This document shows positions 26,557 to 33,942 of a stretch of 34,508 nt of DNA, one piece after another. Position 1 is the first letter of the stretch. Each line of letters begins with the position of its first letter. A program made the translations under genes and the position numbers. The notes under the pieces are model-generated. The model saw nothing but the letters and a program-made list of their open reading frames with translations, ran no database searches and had not been told where the DNA came from. The stretch comes from Sphingomicrobium sp. (GTDB lineage Bacteria > Pseudomonadota > Alphaproteobacteria > Sphingomonadales > Sphingomonadaceae): positions 1-34,508 of the forward strand of contig JANWLR010000003.1 in NCBI GenBank assembly GCA_025450755.1, written 5' to 3'.

Positions 26557-28404
26557 CTATAGACCGAGTGCGACCGCAGTCCAGTAAGTTAGCCCCGCAA
26601 AAGCATAGGCCAGGACGAACAAATAGGTGACCATGAACAAAGGCCACTTCCAGCCGTTCGTCTCGCGCCGCGTCACGGCGATCGTCGAGATGCATTGCGG
26701 CGCAAATACGAACCAGGCGAGGAAGGCGAGCGCAGTCGCCAGGCTCCAGCGATGTTTGAGCTTGTCCGCGAGCTTCGTTGCGCCGGCCTTTTCGCCGGGC
26801 GAATCGATCGAATAAACGGTCGCGATCGCGCTGACCGACACTTCACGGGCAGCCATTGCCGGGAGGAGCGCGAGGCTAATGTCGTGGTTGAAGCCGATCG
26901 GCTTGACGAGCGTCTCTATGCCGTTGGCAATGTGCCCCGCTATCGAGACCTCGCTCTGCTTCTGCCCCGGAGCCGCCTGGGGAATACTGGCCAATGCCCA
27001 AAGGATGATCGTGGTGCCGAGAATGATCGTCCCCGCCCGCTTCAGGAAAATCTGTACTCGGGTGAGAATGCCGATGACGAGGTCCTTCAGCGGCGGCCAT
27101 TGGTACTTCGGCAGTTCCATCATGAAGCCGCCGCTATTGCCCTTCAACACGCCGCGACGAAGCACATAAGCCGCGAGCAGAGCTCCGGTGATGCCGGCGA
27201 TGTAAAGGCCGAACATCACCACGCCCTGAAGACCAACACCCCAAACCAATCGTGTGTTCGGGATGAAGGCCGCGATGATGAGCGTATAAACCGGCAGGCG
27301 GGCCGAGCAGGTCATCAGCGGCGCCACCAGGATCGTCGTCAGCCGGTCCTTGGGATCGTCGATCGTCCGCGTCGCCATGATCCCCGGCACCGCGCAGGCG
27401 AAGCTCGAAAGGAGCGGGATGAAGGCACGGCCGGACAGGCCGACGCCATGCATCAACCGGTCCATCAGGAACGCCGCCCGAACCATGTAGCCGGTACCTT
27501 CGAGAAGCAGGATGAAGAAGAAAAGGATCAGGATCTGCGGCAGGAAGGTGATCACGGCGCCGACACCGGCGATCGCGCCGTCGACAACCATCGAGCGCAA
27601 CAATCCGGCGGGAAGCATCGGGCCGACTGAATTCGAGAACCACGCCACGCCGTCCTCGATCCAGGACTTGGGCGCCTCGCTCCAGGCGAACACCGCCTGG
27701 AACATGATGAACATGATCGCCGCGAGGATGATCGGTCCGAAGACCGGATGAAGAAGCACCGAATCGAGACGATGCGTCCAGCGACGGACCGGCGTTTCGC
27801 TGACGACCGCCGCAGTTGCGATCTCGCGCGCCCGCCGTTGCAGATGAATGAGATCGCTCTTCACACGTTCGTGGACGCCGCAGAAGGGTGCCGAGAGCAT
27901 ATCGTCGACCGCGGCCTGCAAATCCGCGATTCCGCGGCGGCGGACGGCGACAGTTTCGATCACCGGGACGCCAAGCTCAACCGACAGCCGCTTTGAATCC
28001 AGCTCGAGGCCGTCGCGCTTAGCAAGGTCGACCATGTTGAGGGCGATGATCGTCGGCAGGCCGAGCTCGATCAGCTGCAGAGCGAACCGCAAGTGATTGT
28101 CGAGGTTCGATGCGTCCAGAACGATCACCAGTGCATCCGGCGTCCGCTCGCCCGCCTGCCTGCCCAGCAACACGTCTCGCGTGACCGCTTCGTCGGGGCT
28201 CGCCGGCTCGAGGCTATAGGCGCCGGGAAGGTCCACCAGTTCGACTGGCCGGCCGTCGGCGAGCGTCAGCCGGCCCGAGTGGCGCTCGACCGTCACTCCC
28301 GGATAATTGCCGACCTTCTGCCGAGCGCCGGTCAGTGCATTGAACAGCGCGCTCTTTCCGGCATTCGGACTGCCGGCGACGGCAACGAGCGGAAGGGGGT
28401 TCAC
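26557..28404 (-). CDS. feoB: Ferrous iron transporter FeoB
   Basis: A 615-residue Fe(II) permease. The N-terminal G domain shows G1 GSPNAGKS (11-18), G3 DLPGAYSL (58-65) and G4 NMVD (123-126). A helical insertion domain (about 160-205) follows, then a membrane part with two Gate repeats, for example FLPQILILFFFILLLEGTGY and LVIGILTRVQIFLKRAGTII, and the conserved FACAVPGIMATRTI loop. At 615 residues it is shorter than E. coli FeoB (773), mainly in the C-terminal part, a length common in alphaproteobacteria. The ATG overlaps the feoA stop by four bases (ATGA). Control by iron is indicated by a Fur-box-like site ahead of feoA. Confidence 0.96.
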   Translation of the reverse strand: MNPLPLVAVAGSPNAGKSALFNALTGARQKVGNYPGVTVERHSGRLTLADGRPVELVDLPGAYSLEPASPDEAVTRDVLLGRQAGERTPDALVIVLDASNLDNHLRFALQLIELGLPTIIALNMVDLAKRDGLELDSKRLSVELGVPVIETVAVRRRGIADLQAAVDDMLSAPFCGVHERVKSDLIHLQRRAREIATAAVVSETPVRRWTHRLDSVLLHPVFGPIILAAIMFIMFQAVFAWSEAPKSWIEDGVAWFSNSVGPMLPAGLLRSMVVDGAIAGVGAVITFLPQILILFFFILLLEGTGYMVRAAFLMDRLMHGVGLSGRAFIPLLSSFACAVPGIMATRTIDDPKDRLTTILVAPLMTCSARLPVYTLIIAAFIPNTRLVWGVGLQGVVMFGLYIAGITGALLAAYVLRRGVLKGNSGGFMMELPKYQWPPLKDLVIGILTRVQIFLKRAGTIILGTTIILWALASIPQAAPGQKQSEVSIAGHIANGIETLVKPIGFNHDISLALLPAMAAREVSVSAIATVYSIDSPGEKAGATKLADKLKHRWSLATALAFLAWFVFAPQCISTIAVTRRETNGWKWPLFMVTYLFVLAYAFAGLTYWTAVALGL

Positions 28405-28667
28405 TGGATCGGCTGGACTTGGATCGCGCCGGCATGCCTGCGCCGGATCGCGACGGTCATACGTCCCACGCGAATTGCGATGGGATCACGGCCGAACGGC
28501 CCGAGGTGCAACGGCTCGACGGTCACGCCCTCATCGAACCCGAAATGCCTTAGGCGGCATGCCTCGGCTTCCTCGAGTGCGCCCCAGTCCACCGAAGTGA
28601 CGCGGGCGCGCGTTCCCATTGCCAGGCTATCGAGGCTGGTCGTTTGAGGGTGGAAGGGCGCGTTCAT
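28401..28667 (-). CDS. feoA: Ferrous iron transport protein FeoA
   Basis: An 88-residue SH3-like protein that supports FeoB. The FeoA pattern is LDSLAMGTRARVTSVDWGA, then RLRHFGFDEGVTVEPLHLGPFG, then DPIAIRVGRMTVAIRRRHAGAI. About ten residues (NAPFHPQTTS) precede the usual family start. The ATG at 28667 is kept because the LDSLxMG motif requires it; no Shine-Dalgarno is obvious, since the Fur-box-like sequence occupies that space. The stop overlaps feoB by four bases, so the two are cotranslated. Confidence 0.92.
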   Translation of the reverse strand: MNAPFHPQTTSLDSLAMGTRARVTSVDWGALEEAEACRLRHFGFDEGVTVEPLHLGPFGRDPIAIRVGRMTVAIRRRHAGAIQVQPIQ

Positions 28668-28671
28668 TGTT

Positions 28672-28690
28672 GCGAGTGATTATCATTAAC
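28672..28690 (-). promoter_or_regulatory. Fur-box-like operator before feoAB
   Basis: The minus strand reads GTTAATGATAATCACTCGC, matching 15 of 19 positions of the classical Fur box GATAATGATAATCATTATC, with the left half and centre nearly perfect. It starts four bases upstream of the feoA ATG, so a bound Fur/Mur-type regulator would block initiation. Iron-dependent repression of feoAB is expected from established biology. Confidence 0.7.
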
Positions 28691-28749
28691 GGCTTCTATT
28701 TGCCAGAGGCAAAGTAGAGTCGCGAAGAGGTGGATTGAAATAGGGGGCT

Positions 28750-29403
28750 TTACCTAGGCGGATAGCGCAATCTTCCGAGGAAGCGCCAGACGCTCAGTCG
28801 CGGGTCGGAGGAGCCGCGCCAATCCGCCTTCAGCTTCTCGATCTTCATCACATCATCGATTCGCCGATCGAGAAAGCGAGCAGTTTCCCTCCAGCCTTCG
28901 CTCTCATCATCGAGCCAGACCAGCAGCGTCGAGGCGTAAACCGCGCCGAGCGTCGTCCGCTTCGTATAATGGTTGAAATCCGTGCTCGTGTCGCCCGCGA
29001 TTCGCCACATCACGTCCGCCGTTCGCCAGCCCATCTTCAGTGCCAGCGGAAGATTTTGCGGCATTGCAAGGATCGCCAGCGCTCGGCGCACCGCCTCTTG
29101 TGCCGGAGCCATGATCTCCAGCCGACGCCAGATTAGCGACCGGATCTTCTCCCGGATTTTCATGCCCGCGAGCCGCTTGGGCGTGAAATAGGCTTCGAGG
29201 GCCCGGTCGACCTCCTGAATGTAAAGGTCGATCATCCCGGTCTGGTTCTTGGCCATGGCCAGCCGCGCCTGTACCGCATCGATCCCGAGCTGGGATGCGG
29301 CGCGGTCGACGGCCGTTCGGCTCCAACCGTCGAACACGGCATTCTCGCCGACCGCGAGCGCCAGCTCCCGGCGAAGCTTCTCGAGAGGACTAGGATTGGC
29401 CAT
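28750..29403 (-). CDS. COQ9 family protein (ubiquinone biosynthesis)
   Basis: A 217-residue helical protein of the COQ9 family, with a TetR-like fold but a lipid-binding role; in mitochondria COQ9 presents intermediates to COQ7. Recognisable parts are ENAVFDGWSRTAVDRAASQLG near the N-terminus, the central MAPAQEAVRRALAILAMPQN, WRTADVMWRIAGDTSTDFNH, and YTKRTTLGAVYASTLLVWLDD near the C-terminus. In the tertiary pattern TDFNHYTKR corresponds to the best conserved stretch of the family. The ATG at 29403 was chosen; a TTG at 29412 overlapping the upstream stop as TTGA is also possible and has GGAG eight bases before it. Bacterial COQ9 is mostly confined to alphaproteobacteria, which supports the host assignment. 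It lies just after the DMT exporter gene on the same strand. Confidence 0.9.
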   Translation of the reverse strand: MANPSPLEKLRRELALAVGENAVFDGWSRTAVDRAASQLGIDAVQARLAMAKNQTGMIDLYIQEVDRALEAYFTPKRLAGMKIREKIRSLIWRRLEIMAPAQEAVRRALAILAMPQNLPLALKMGWRTADVMWRIAGDTSTDFNHYTKRTTLGAVYASTLLVWLDDESEGWRETARFLDRRIDDVMKIEKLKADWRGSSDPRLSVWRFLGRLRYPPR

Positions 29404-29408
29404 CGCGC

Positions 29409-30302
29409 TCAACTGGGCGGCTCCATCGATGCGCGCAACCCCCGTTCAGGCAACCTGACGAGGACCAGGGCCGCAGCGATGCCGCTGGCGCCGAGGATGT
29501 CGGTCGCTGACAGGCTTTCACCATAGGCAAGCCAGCCCACCGTTGCCGAAATCGCGGGTTGAGTGAGGAGGCCAAGGCCGACGACCAGCGGCGGCAAGGT
29601 GCCGATCGAATAAACCAGCAGCCCCTGGCCGATCACTTGGCTCGACAGCGCGAAGATGATGAGCGGAGTCCAGTCTCCGGGCCAGATACGCTCGCCAAGA
29701 CCAAGGCTGATGACCAGCAGAATCGGAATCGAGAATGACGTAGCAAGAACCAGGAGCGGAAGCGGCTGCATGCTTGTGCGGCCACGCTCGACGAAGATCA
29801 GATAGCCGCCGTAAAGCAAGCCCGCGACCAGCGTCAGCAGGTCGCCGGTGAAATTTTTCGGGTCGACCTTGTAGCTGTTACTCATGAGCAGGGCCGCCCC
29901 GCCAAGCGCGAGCAGAAGCGAGAAGCTCTGCCGCATCGATGGCGCCCGATGCGCAAGGATCAAGCCATAAGCCGCGAAAACGAAACTGCCCGAATTGCCG
30001 AAGAGCGTCGAATTGCCGAGCTTTGTGAGGCGAATGCCTGCGTTCCACGCGGCGAGGTCGAGCGAATAGAAGATGGCTGCCGTCGCCACGATCGCGATCA
30101 GCGCTTTCCTCGGCCAATGCGCCGGCTGGCCGGACGCGCGCGCGATGACCAAAAGAAAGGGCAAAGCGAGTGTGAGACGCCAGAAGCCGGCAGCGACCGG
30201 TCCGACGTCCGCCAGTCGCACCATCCACGGCCCGAATGCAAGCGCAACGTTGCCGAGAAGTAGCGCCGGAAAGGCGAGCGGGTGATGTTCTGACTGGCGC
30301 AT
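29409..30302 (-). CDS. DMT superfamily transporter (EamA domains)
   Basis: A 297-residue membrane protein with about ten transmembrane segments in two EamA repeats. The first repeat runs from LLLGNVALAFGPWMVRLADV through GSFVFAAYGLILAHRAPS, and the second from LVAGLLYGGYLIFVERGRT to GASGIAAALVLVRLPERG. The PVAAGFWRLTLALPFLL segment and the conserved GQGLLVYSIGTLPPLVVGLG and LLTQPAISATVGWLAYGE regions are typical of the drug/metabolite exporter group. The substrate is unknown; relatives export amino acids, nucleosides or drugs. It is divergent from the OYE gene across 170 bases and nearly abuts the COQ9 gene downstream. Confidence 0.88.
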   Translation of the reverse strand: MRQSEHHPLAFPALLLGNVALAFGPWMVRLADVGPVAAGFWRLTLALPFLLVIARASGQPAHWPRKALIAIVATAAIFYSLDLAAWNAGIRLTKLGNSTLFGNSGSFVFAAYGLILAHRAPSMRQSFSLLLALGGAALLMSNSYKVDPKNFTGDLLTLVAGLLYGGYLIFVERGRTSMQPLPLLVLATSFSIPILLVISLGLGERIWPGDWTPLIIFALSSQVIGQGLLVYSIGTLPPLVVGLGLLTQPAISATVGWLAYGESLSATDILGASGIAAALVLVRLPERGLRASMEPPS

Positions 30303-30472
30303 GCCACTGCGCCTAGGGATTCTTCAACCTCGGCAAAAGCGGGAAGATGGGCTCCAAGCAATAAGTCCAGCTTATCGGTTGAGAGCCAAATCGCGGTTGA
30401 AGGGTTTTGCACTGAAACTATTTGCGCCGCCGGGCCGCATAATGGGGAGGCCATGGCAAGAGAAGGATACAC

Positions 30473-31561
30473 ATGCCCGGTTTGTTCGATTCGCTTGAGC
30501 TCGGTTCGCTCGGGCTTCCCAACCGCATCATCATGGCGCCGCTGACCCGAGCCCGCGCCGGCCGCGAGGCAATCCCCAATGAACTTATGGCCAGATATTA
30601 TGCGCAGCGCGCGAGTTCCGGTCTGATCATCAGCGAAGCGACTGGGATCAGCCGAGAAGGTCTCGGCTGGCCCGACGCGCCAGGCCTGTGGAACCGTGCG
30701 CAGGTCGAAGGTTGGAGGCTCGTCACCGATGCAGTGCATCGCGCCGGCGGGCGAATCGTCGCGCAGCTATGGCACATGGGACGGCTGGTTCATCCCGATC
30801 TCGGCCTCGCCGATCCGATCTCCGCCTCGGCCACAACAGCGCCCGATTTCGCCCGGACCTATGAAGGCAAAAAGCGCTACGTCGAGGCCCGACCAGCAAC
30901 GAAGCGCGACATCCGGCGAATTACAGGCGATTACGTCTGTGCTGCGCGCAAGGCGATCGCAGCAGGCTTTGACGGTGTCCAGATCCACGCAGCGAACGGC
31001 TACCTGCTCGATCAATTCCTCCGCGACGGCGCGAATTTTCGCACCGATGAATATGGCGGCTCGATCGAGAACAGGCTGCGCTTCGTAAGCGAGGTACTCG
31101 AAGCCGTCGGCGACGGGATCGGCATGGAACGCGTCGGCGTGCGCTTTTCGCCGAATGTCCCGGTTCAGGGCGTCGCGGACAGCGACCCGATTGCCCTGTT
31201 CACGCGTCTCGGCAATCGTCTCGAAGAGCTGAACGTGCCCTGGATCGAGCTTCGCGAACCGCATCAGCCGACCATTCAAGGAGCGATTCCGACCGCGCCG
31301 GTCAGTGGTGCGATGCGGCCGTTCTATTCGGGCGCGATCGTGCTCAACAGCGACTATGATGGCCCGAGCGCGAGCACACGCCTGGCCGAAGGCGTTGCCG
31401 ACGCGATCAGCTTCGGGCGGCCCTTCATCTCCAATCCCGATCTTGTCGACCGAATCTGGGCCGGCGCACCGCTGAGCCCCGGCGATGTCGAGACCTTTTA
31501 TTCCGGCGGCGCGGGGGGTTACGTGGACTATCCGACGCTCGACGAAGCGCAAGCGGCGTAG
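30473..31561 (+). CDS. Old Yellow Enzyme family alkene reductase
   Basis: A 362-residue FMN-dependent ene-reductase with a TIM barrel, using NAD(P)H to reduce activated C=C bonds or nitro/nitrate-ester compounds. The family start is LFDSLELGSLGLPNRIIMAP with LTRARA, and the barrel contains GRIVAQLWHMGR. The substrate-anion pair His172 and Asn175 with the proton-donor Tyr177 lie in QIHAANGYLLDQFLRDG. The FMN phosphate site includes YGGSIENR and, later, DAISFGRPFISNPDL. The His-x-x-Asn-x-Tyr pattern assigns the classical OYE group (NemA/XenB-like). AGAAGGA precedes the ATG. The gene converges on ribH, so it neighbours the operon that makes its flavin precursor, but it is not co-directional. The 170 bases before it contain no recognised element. 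Confidence 0.93.
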   Translation: MPGLFDSLELGSLGLPNRIIMAPLTRARAGREAIPNELMARYYAQRASSGLIISEATGISREGLGWPDAPGLWNRAQVEGWRLVTDAVHRAGGRIVAQLWHMGRLVHPDLGLADPISASATTAPDFARTYEGKKRYVEARPATKRDIRRITGDYVCAARKAIAAGFDGVQIHAANGYLLDQFLRDGANFRTDEYGGSIENRLRFVSEVLEAVGDGIGMERVGVRFSPNVPVQGVADSDPIALFTRLGNRLEELNVPWIELREPHQPTIQGAIPTAPVSGAMRPFYSGAIVLNSDYDGPSASTRLAEGVADAISFGRPFISNPDLVDRIWAGAPLSPGDVETFYSGGAGGYVDYPTLDEAQAA

Positions 31562-31567
31562 AGCTCG

Positions 31568-31990
31568 CTAGGGCGCGAATTTCTGCCGAAGATCGTACAA
31601 GGCCAGCGCCGCCTTTGCAGCGCCGCCACCCTTGTCGAGCTGGGCGGGGTCGCAGCGGACAAGCGCCTGGTCTTCATTCTCGACCGTAAGGATGCCGTTT
31701 CCAATCGCATAACCCTGGAGCGTCAGGTCCATGAGTCCACGCGCGCTTTCGTTTGATACGACCTCGAAGTGGTAGGTTTCTCCGCGGATCACCACGCCCA
31801 GGCCGACGAATGCGCAGAAGCGCCCGCTGCGCGCAGCCAGCGCGATCGCGCCGGGCACTTCGAGAGCCCCCGGTACGGTCATCGTCTCATGCCTGTGCCC
31901 GGCCGCTTCGATCGCCTTACGCGCGCCATCGAGCAGCATGTCGTTGAGGTGCGGATAGAAACGCGCCTCGATCAGCAAAATGGTGGACAT
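31568..31990 (-). CDS. ribH: 6,7-dimethyl-8-ribityllumazine synthase
   Basis: A 140-residue enzyme of riboflavin synthesis that condenses 3,4-dihydroxy-2-butanone 4-phosphate with 5-amino-6-ribitylaminouracil. The family blocks are [20 protein letters not shown], the [16 protein letters not shown] substrate loop, and [20 protein letters not shown], including the His used in catalysis. The short C-terminus, [20 protein letters not shown], matches the usual KGxxAA end. The ATG at 31990 overlaps the ribB stop as TGATG. It forms the last gene of the operon ribD-ribE-ribB-ribH and supplies RibE with its substrate. Confidence 0.96.
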   Translation of the reverse strand: MSTILLIEARFYPHLNDMLLDGARKAIEAAGHRHETMTVPGALEVPGAIALAARSGRFCAFVGLGVVIRGETYHFEVVSNESARGLMDLTLQGYAIGNGILTVENEDQALVRCDPAQLDKGGGAAKAALALYDLRQKFAP

Positions 31991-33270
31991 CAGTCGAGCT
32001 CAATCGGACGTTCTTCGACGATTGCGAGACCGTAGCCCGACAGCCCGACCGGCGAGTGGTGCGTGTTGGTGAGCAGGACCATATCGTGGATCCCGAGCGC
32101 GGCGAGGATCTGCGCCCCGGTGCCGTAGCTGCGCACCGCGTCGCCGGTTTCGACCGGCTTTCCGGCACGGGTATCGATCGAGCGCGAGAGTGAACCGGGT
32201 GCTGCCGCATGCAAGGTCACGACCACGCCGGAGCCATGCTTTTCGATCATTCGCATCGCGCCCTGGAGCACGCCCGACCGCGGGGACGATTCGCCGATCA
32301 CATCGGCGAACAGGTCCATGCTGTGCATTCGGACGAGCACCTGATCATCCGGGTCCAGCGTGCCGTGAACCAGCGCAAGCTGCTCTTCGCCGCTCGCCTT
32401 GTCGCGGAAGACCTGAGCCTGCCACGGCAGTCCGCTGCTCGCGGTGAAGGGGCAGGTCGCTACGCGCTCGACCAAATGATCCTTCTTCAGGCGGTAAGCG
32501 ATCAAATCGCGGATCGTGCCGATCTTGAGCGAGTGCATCCGCGCGAAGTCCATCAGATCGTCGAGGCGGGCCATCGTCCCATCCTCACTCATAATCTCGC
32601 AAATGACTCCGCTGGGATTGAGGCCGGCAAGCCTCGAGACATCGGCAGCAGCCTCGGTATGCCCGGCGCGAGCGAGCACGCCGCCCGGCTTGGCGACGAG
32701 CGGAAAGACGTGACCTGGCGAGACGATCGCGTCAGGGCCGTTCGATGCGTCGATCGCAACAGAAATCGTGCGCGCCCGGTCGGCAGCGCTGATTCCGGTC
32801 GAGATACCCTCTTTCGCCTCGATCGAAACGGTGAATGCGGTCTCGAGGCGGCTGCGGTTGGTGCGCGTCATCGGCTCGAGCCCGAGCTGGTCGGCCCGGT
32901 CCTTCGTCAGCGCGAGGCAGATGAGCCCGCGCCCGTGACGGGCCATGAAGTTGATCGATTCGGGTGTCGCCATCTGCGCCGGGATGACGAGATCGCCCTC
33001 ATTTTCCCGGTCCTCATCGTCGACGAGGATGAACATGCGCCCGTTGCGGGCCTCGTTAATGATCGCCTCGGTGCCGACGAGCACATCGGTGGTGCCGCGC
33101 TGGATCAGCTTTTCAAGCCGGCCGAGGGTGTCGGCGGTCGGGTTCCAGTCAGCCTGCCCCAGCTTCCTCAGACTGTTGGGATGAAGCCCGGCGGCCCGGG
33201 CGAGGCCGGCCCGGCTGACTTCGCCGGTCTCGATGATCGCGTTCAGGCGCTCGATGAGAGTGGTGCTCAT
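31990..33270 (-). CDS. ribB: 3,4-dihydroxy-2-butanone-4-phosphate synthase with N-terminal HTH-like segment and degenerate GTP cyclohydrolase II domain
   Basis: A 426-residue protein in three parts. Residues 1-57 look like a small XRE-type helix-turn-helix: [20 protein letters not shown], then [16 protein letters not shown]. Residues 58-about 260 are RibB, with the acidic loop [10 protein letters not shown] (84-93), GHVFPL (186-191) and AGHTEAA (202-208); this part turns ribulose 5-phosphate into the C4 unit of riboflavin. Residues about 263-426 match the RibA fold ([32 protein letters not shown]). Where active RibA has the zinc site HSECLTGDVFGSLRCDCG it reads [18 protein letters not shown], so all three Cys are lost and GTP cyclohydrolase II activity is not expected; RibBX-type proteins of this kind are known in alphaproteobacteria. 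The HTH part is the odd addition, and a palindrome lies just upstream. Confidence 0.93.
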   Translation of the reverse strand: MSTTLIERLNAIIETGEVSRAGLARAAGLHPNSLRKLGQADWNPTADTLGRLEKLIQRGTTDVLVGTEAIINEARNGRMFILVDDEDRENEGDLVIPAQMATPESINFMARHGRGLICLALTKDRADQLGLEPMTRTNRSRLETAFTVSIEAKEGISTGISAADRARTISVAIDASNGPDAIVSPGHVFPLVAKPGGVLARAGHTEAAADVSRLAGLNPSGVICEIMSEDGTMARLDDLMDFARMHSLKIGTIRDLIAYRLKKDHLVERVATCPFTASSGLPWQAQVFRDKASGEEQLALVHGTLDPDDQVLVRMHSMDLFADVIGESSPRSGVLQGAMRMIEKHGSGVVVTLHAAAPGSLSRSIDTRAGKPVETGDAVRSYGTGAQILAALGIHDMVLLTNTHHSPVGLSGYGLAIVEERPIELD

Positions 33271-33281
33271 GAGGGTGCAAT

Positions 33282-33299
33282 ATCACACCAGAGTGTGAT
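33282..33299. promoter_or_regulatory. Perfect 18-bp palindromic operator candidate upstream of ribB
   Basis: ATCACAC (33282-33288), CAGA spacer, GTGTGAT (33293-33299): arms of seven bases match exactly. It lies 11 bases before the ribB ATG in the 52-base gap after ribE. Size and symmetry fit a dimeric helix-turn-helix regulator; the HTH-like segment of RibB itself is a candidate binder. As RNA it could also form a hairpin near the ribosome binding site. Function is inferred. Confidence 0.6.
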
Positions 33300-33322
33300 G
33301 AAAAGAGGGAACCTTTATGTTC

Positions 33323-33931
33323 CTAATGTGCGCGTGCGGCCAACATCCGATCGATGTACCGGGCAAGCACGTCGACCTCGACATTGAGTTGTTGGCCGGA
33401 TTTCAGCTCGCCCAAGGTCGTGTGTCGCGCCGTATGCGGGATGATGTTGATCGCGAAATGCATGCTTCCATCTTCACCGTCCCGGACATCGTTGACGGTC
33501 AGCGAAACGCCATCGAGCGTGATCGAACCCTTGGGCGCGATCATTGGCGCGAGCTCATTCGGAACGCTGACCCCGATGCGTGTCGAATCCCCTTCCGGGC
33601 AGGTGCCGACGACTTCGGCGACGGCGTCAACGTGCCCAGTGACGATATGCCCCCCGAGCTCGTCGCCAAGCCTCAGCGCGCGCTCGAGGTTGAGCTTCGC
33701 CCCATCGCGCCAATGGTCGGCAGCAGTCTTCGAGATGGTTTCGCCCGAGACGTCGACCGCAAACCAGTCCTCACCCTTGTCCACCACGGTCAAGCAGACG
33801 CCCGAGCAGGAGATGGAGGCGCCGAGATCGACGGTAGCCAGATCGTAGCTGGTCTGGATTACGAGCCTGATGTCGCCGCGCTGCTCGACCTTGCGAACGG
33901 TGCCGACGTCGGTGACAATCCCTGTGAACAT
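33323..33931 (-). CDS. ribE: Riboflavin synthase alpha subunit
   Basis: A 202-residue enzyme that dismutates two molecules of 6,7-dimethyl-8-ribityllumazine into riboflavin and the pyrimidine substrate of RibH. It has two similar lumazine-binding barrels: the first begins MFTGIVTDVGTVRKVEQRGD with ISCSGVCLTVVDKGEDWFAV, the second contains GGHIVTGHVDAVAEVV and GSITLDGVSLTVNDV. The trimerisation helix near the C-terminus is LNVEVDVLARYIDRM. The length is typical. The ATG at 33931 lies 11 bases after the ribD stop, so it is cotranscribed with ribD. Often named ribC or ribE depending on the species. Confidence 0.96.
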   Translation of the reverse strand: MFTGIVTDVGTVRKVEQRGDIRLVIQTSYDLATVDLGASISCSGVCLTVVDKGEDWFAVDVSGETISKTAADHWRDGAKLNLERALRLGDELGGHIVTGHVDAVAEVVGTCPEGDSTRIGVSVPNELAPMIAPKGSITLDGVSLTVNDVRDGEDGSMHFAINIIPHTARHTTLGELKSGQQLNVEVDVLARYIDRMLAARAH

Positions 33932-33942
33932 GCGCGCCGCGC

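Noticed and set aside
30303-30472. Possible extra gene or RNA in the spacer between the DMT exporter and OYE.
   Set aside because: A minus-strand open frame crosses it (30098-30739) but has no start signal or family match and overlaps both flanking genes; nothing else is recognised.
33271-33322. Possible FMN riboswitch before ribB.
   Set aside because: The gap is only 52 bases and lacks the conserved RFN element blocks; only the palindrome is present.
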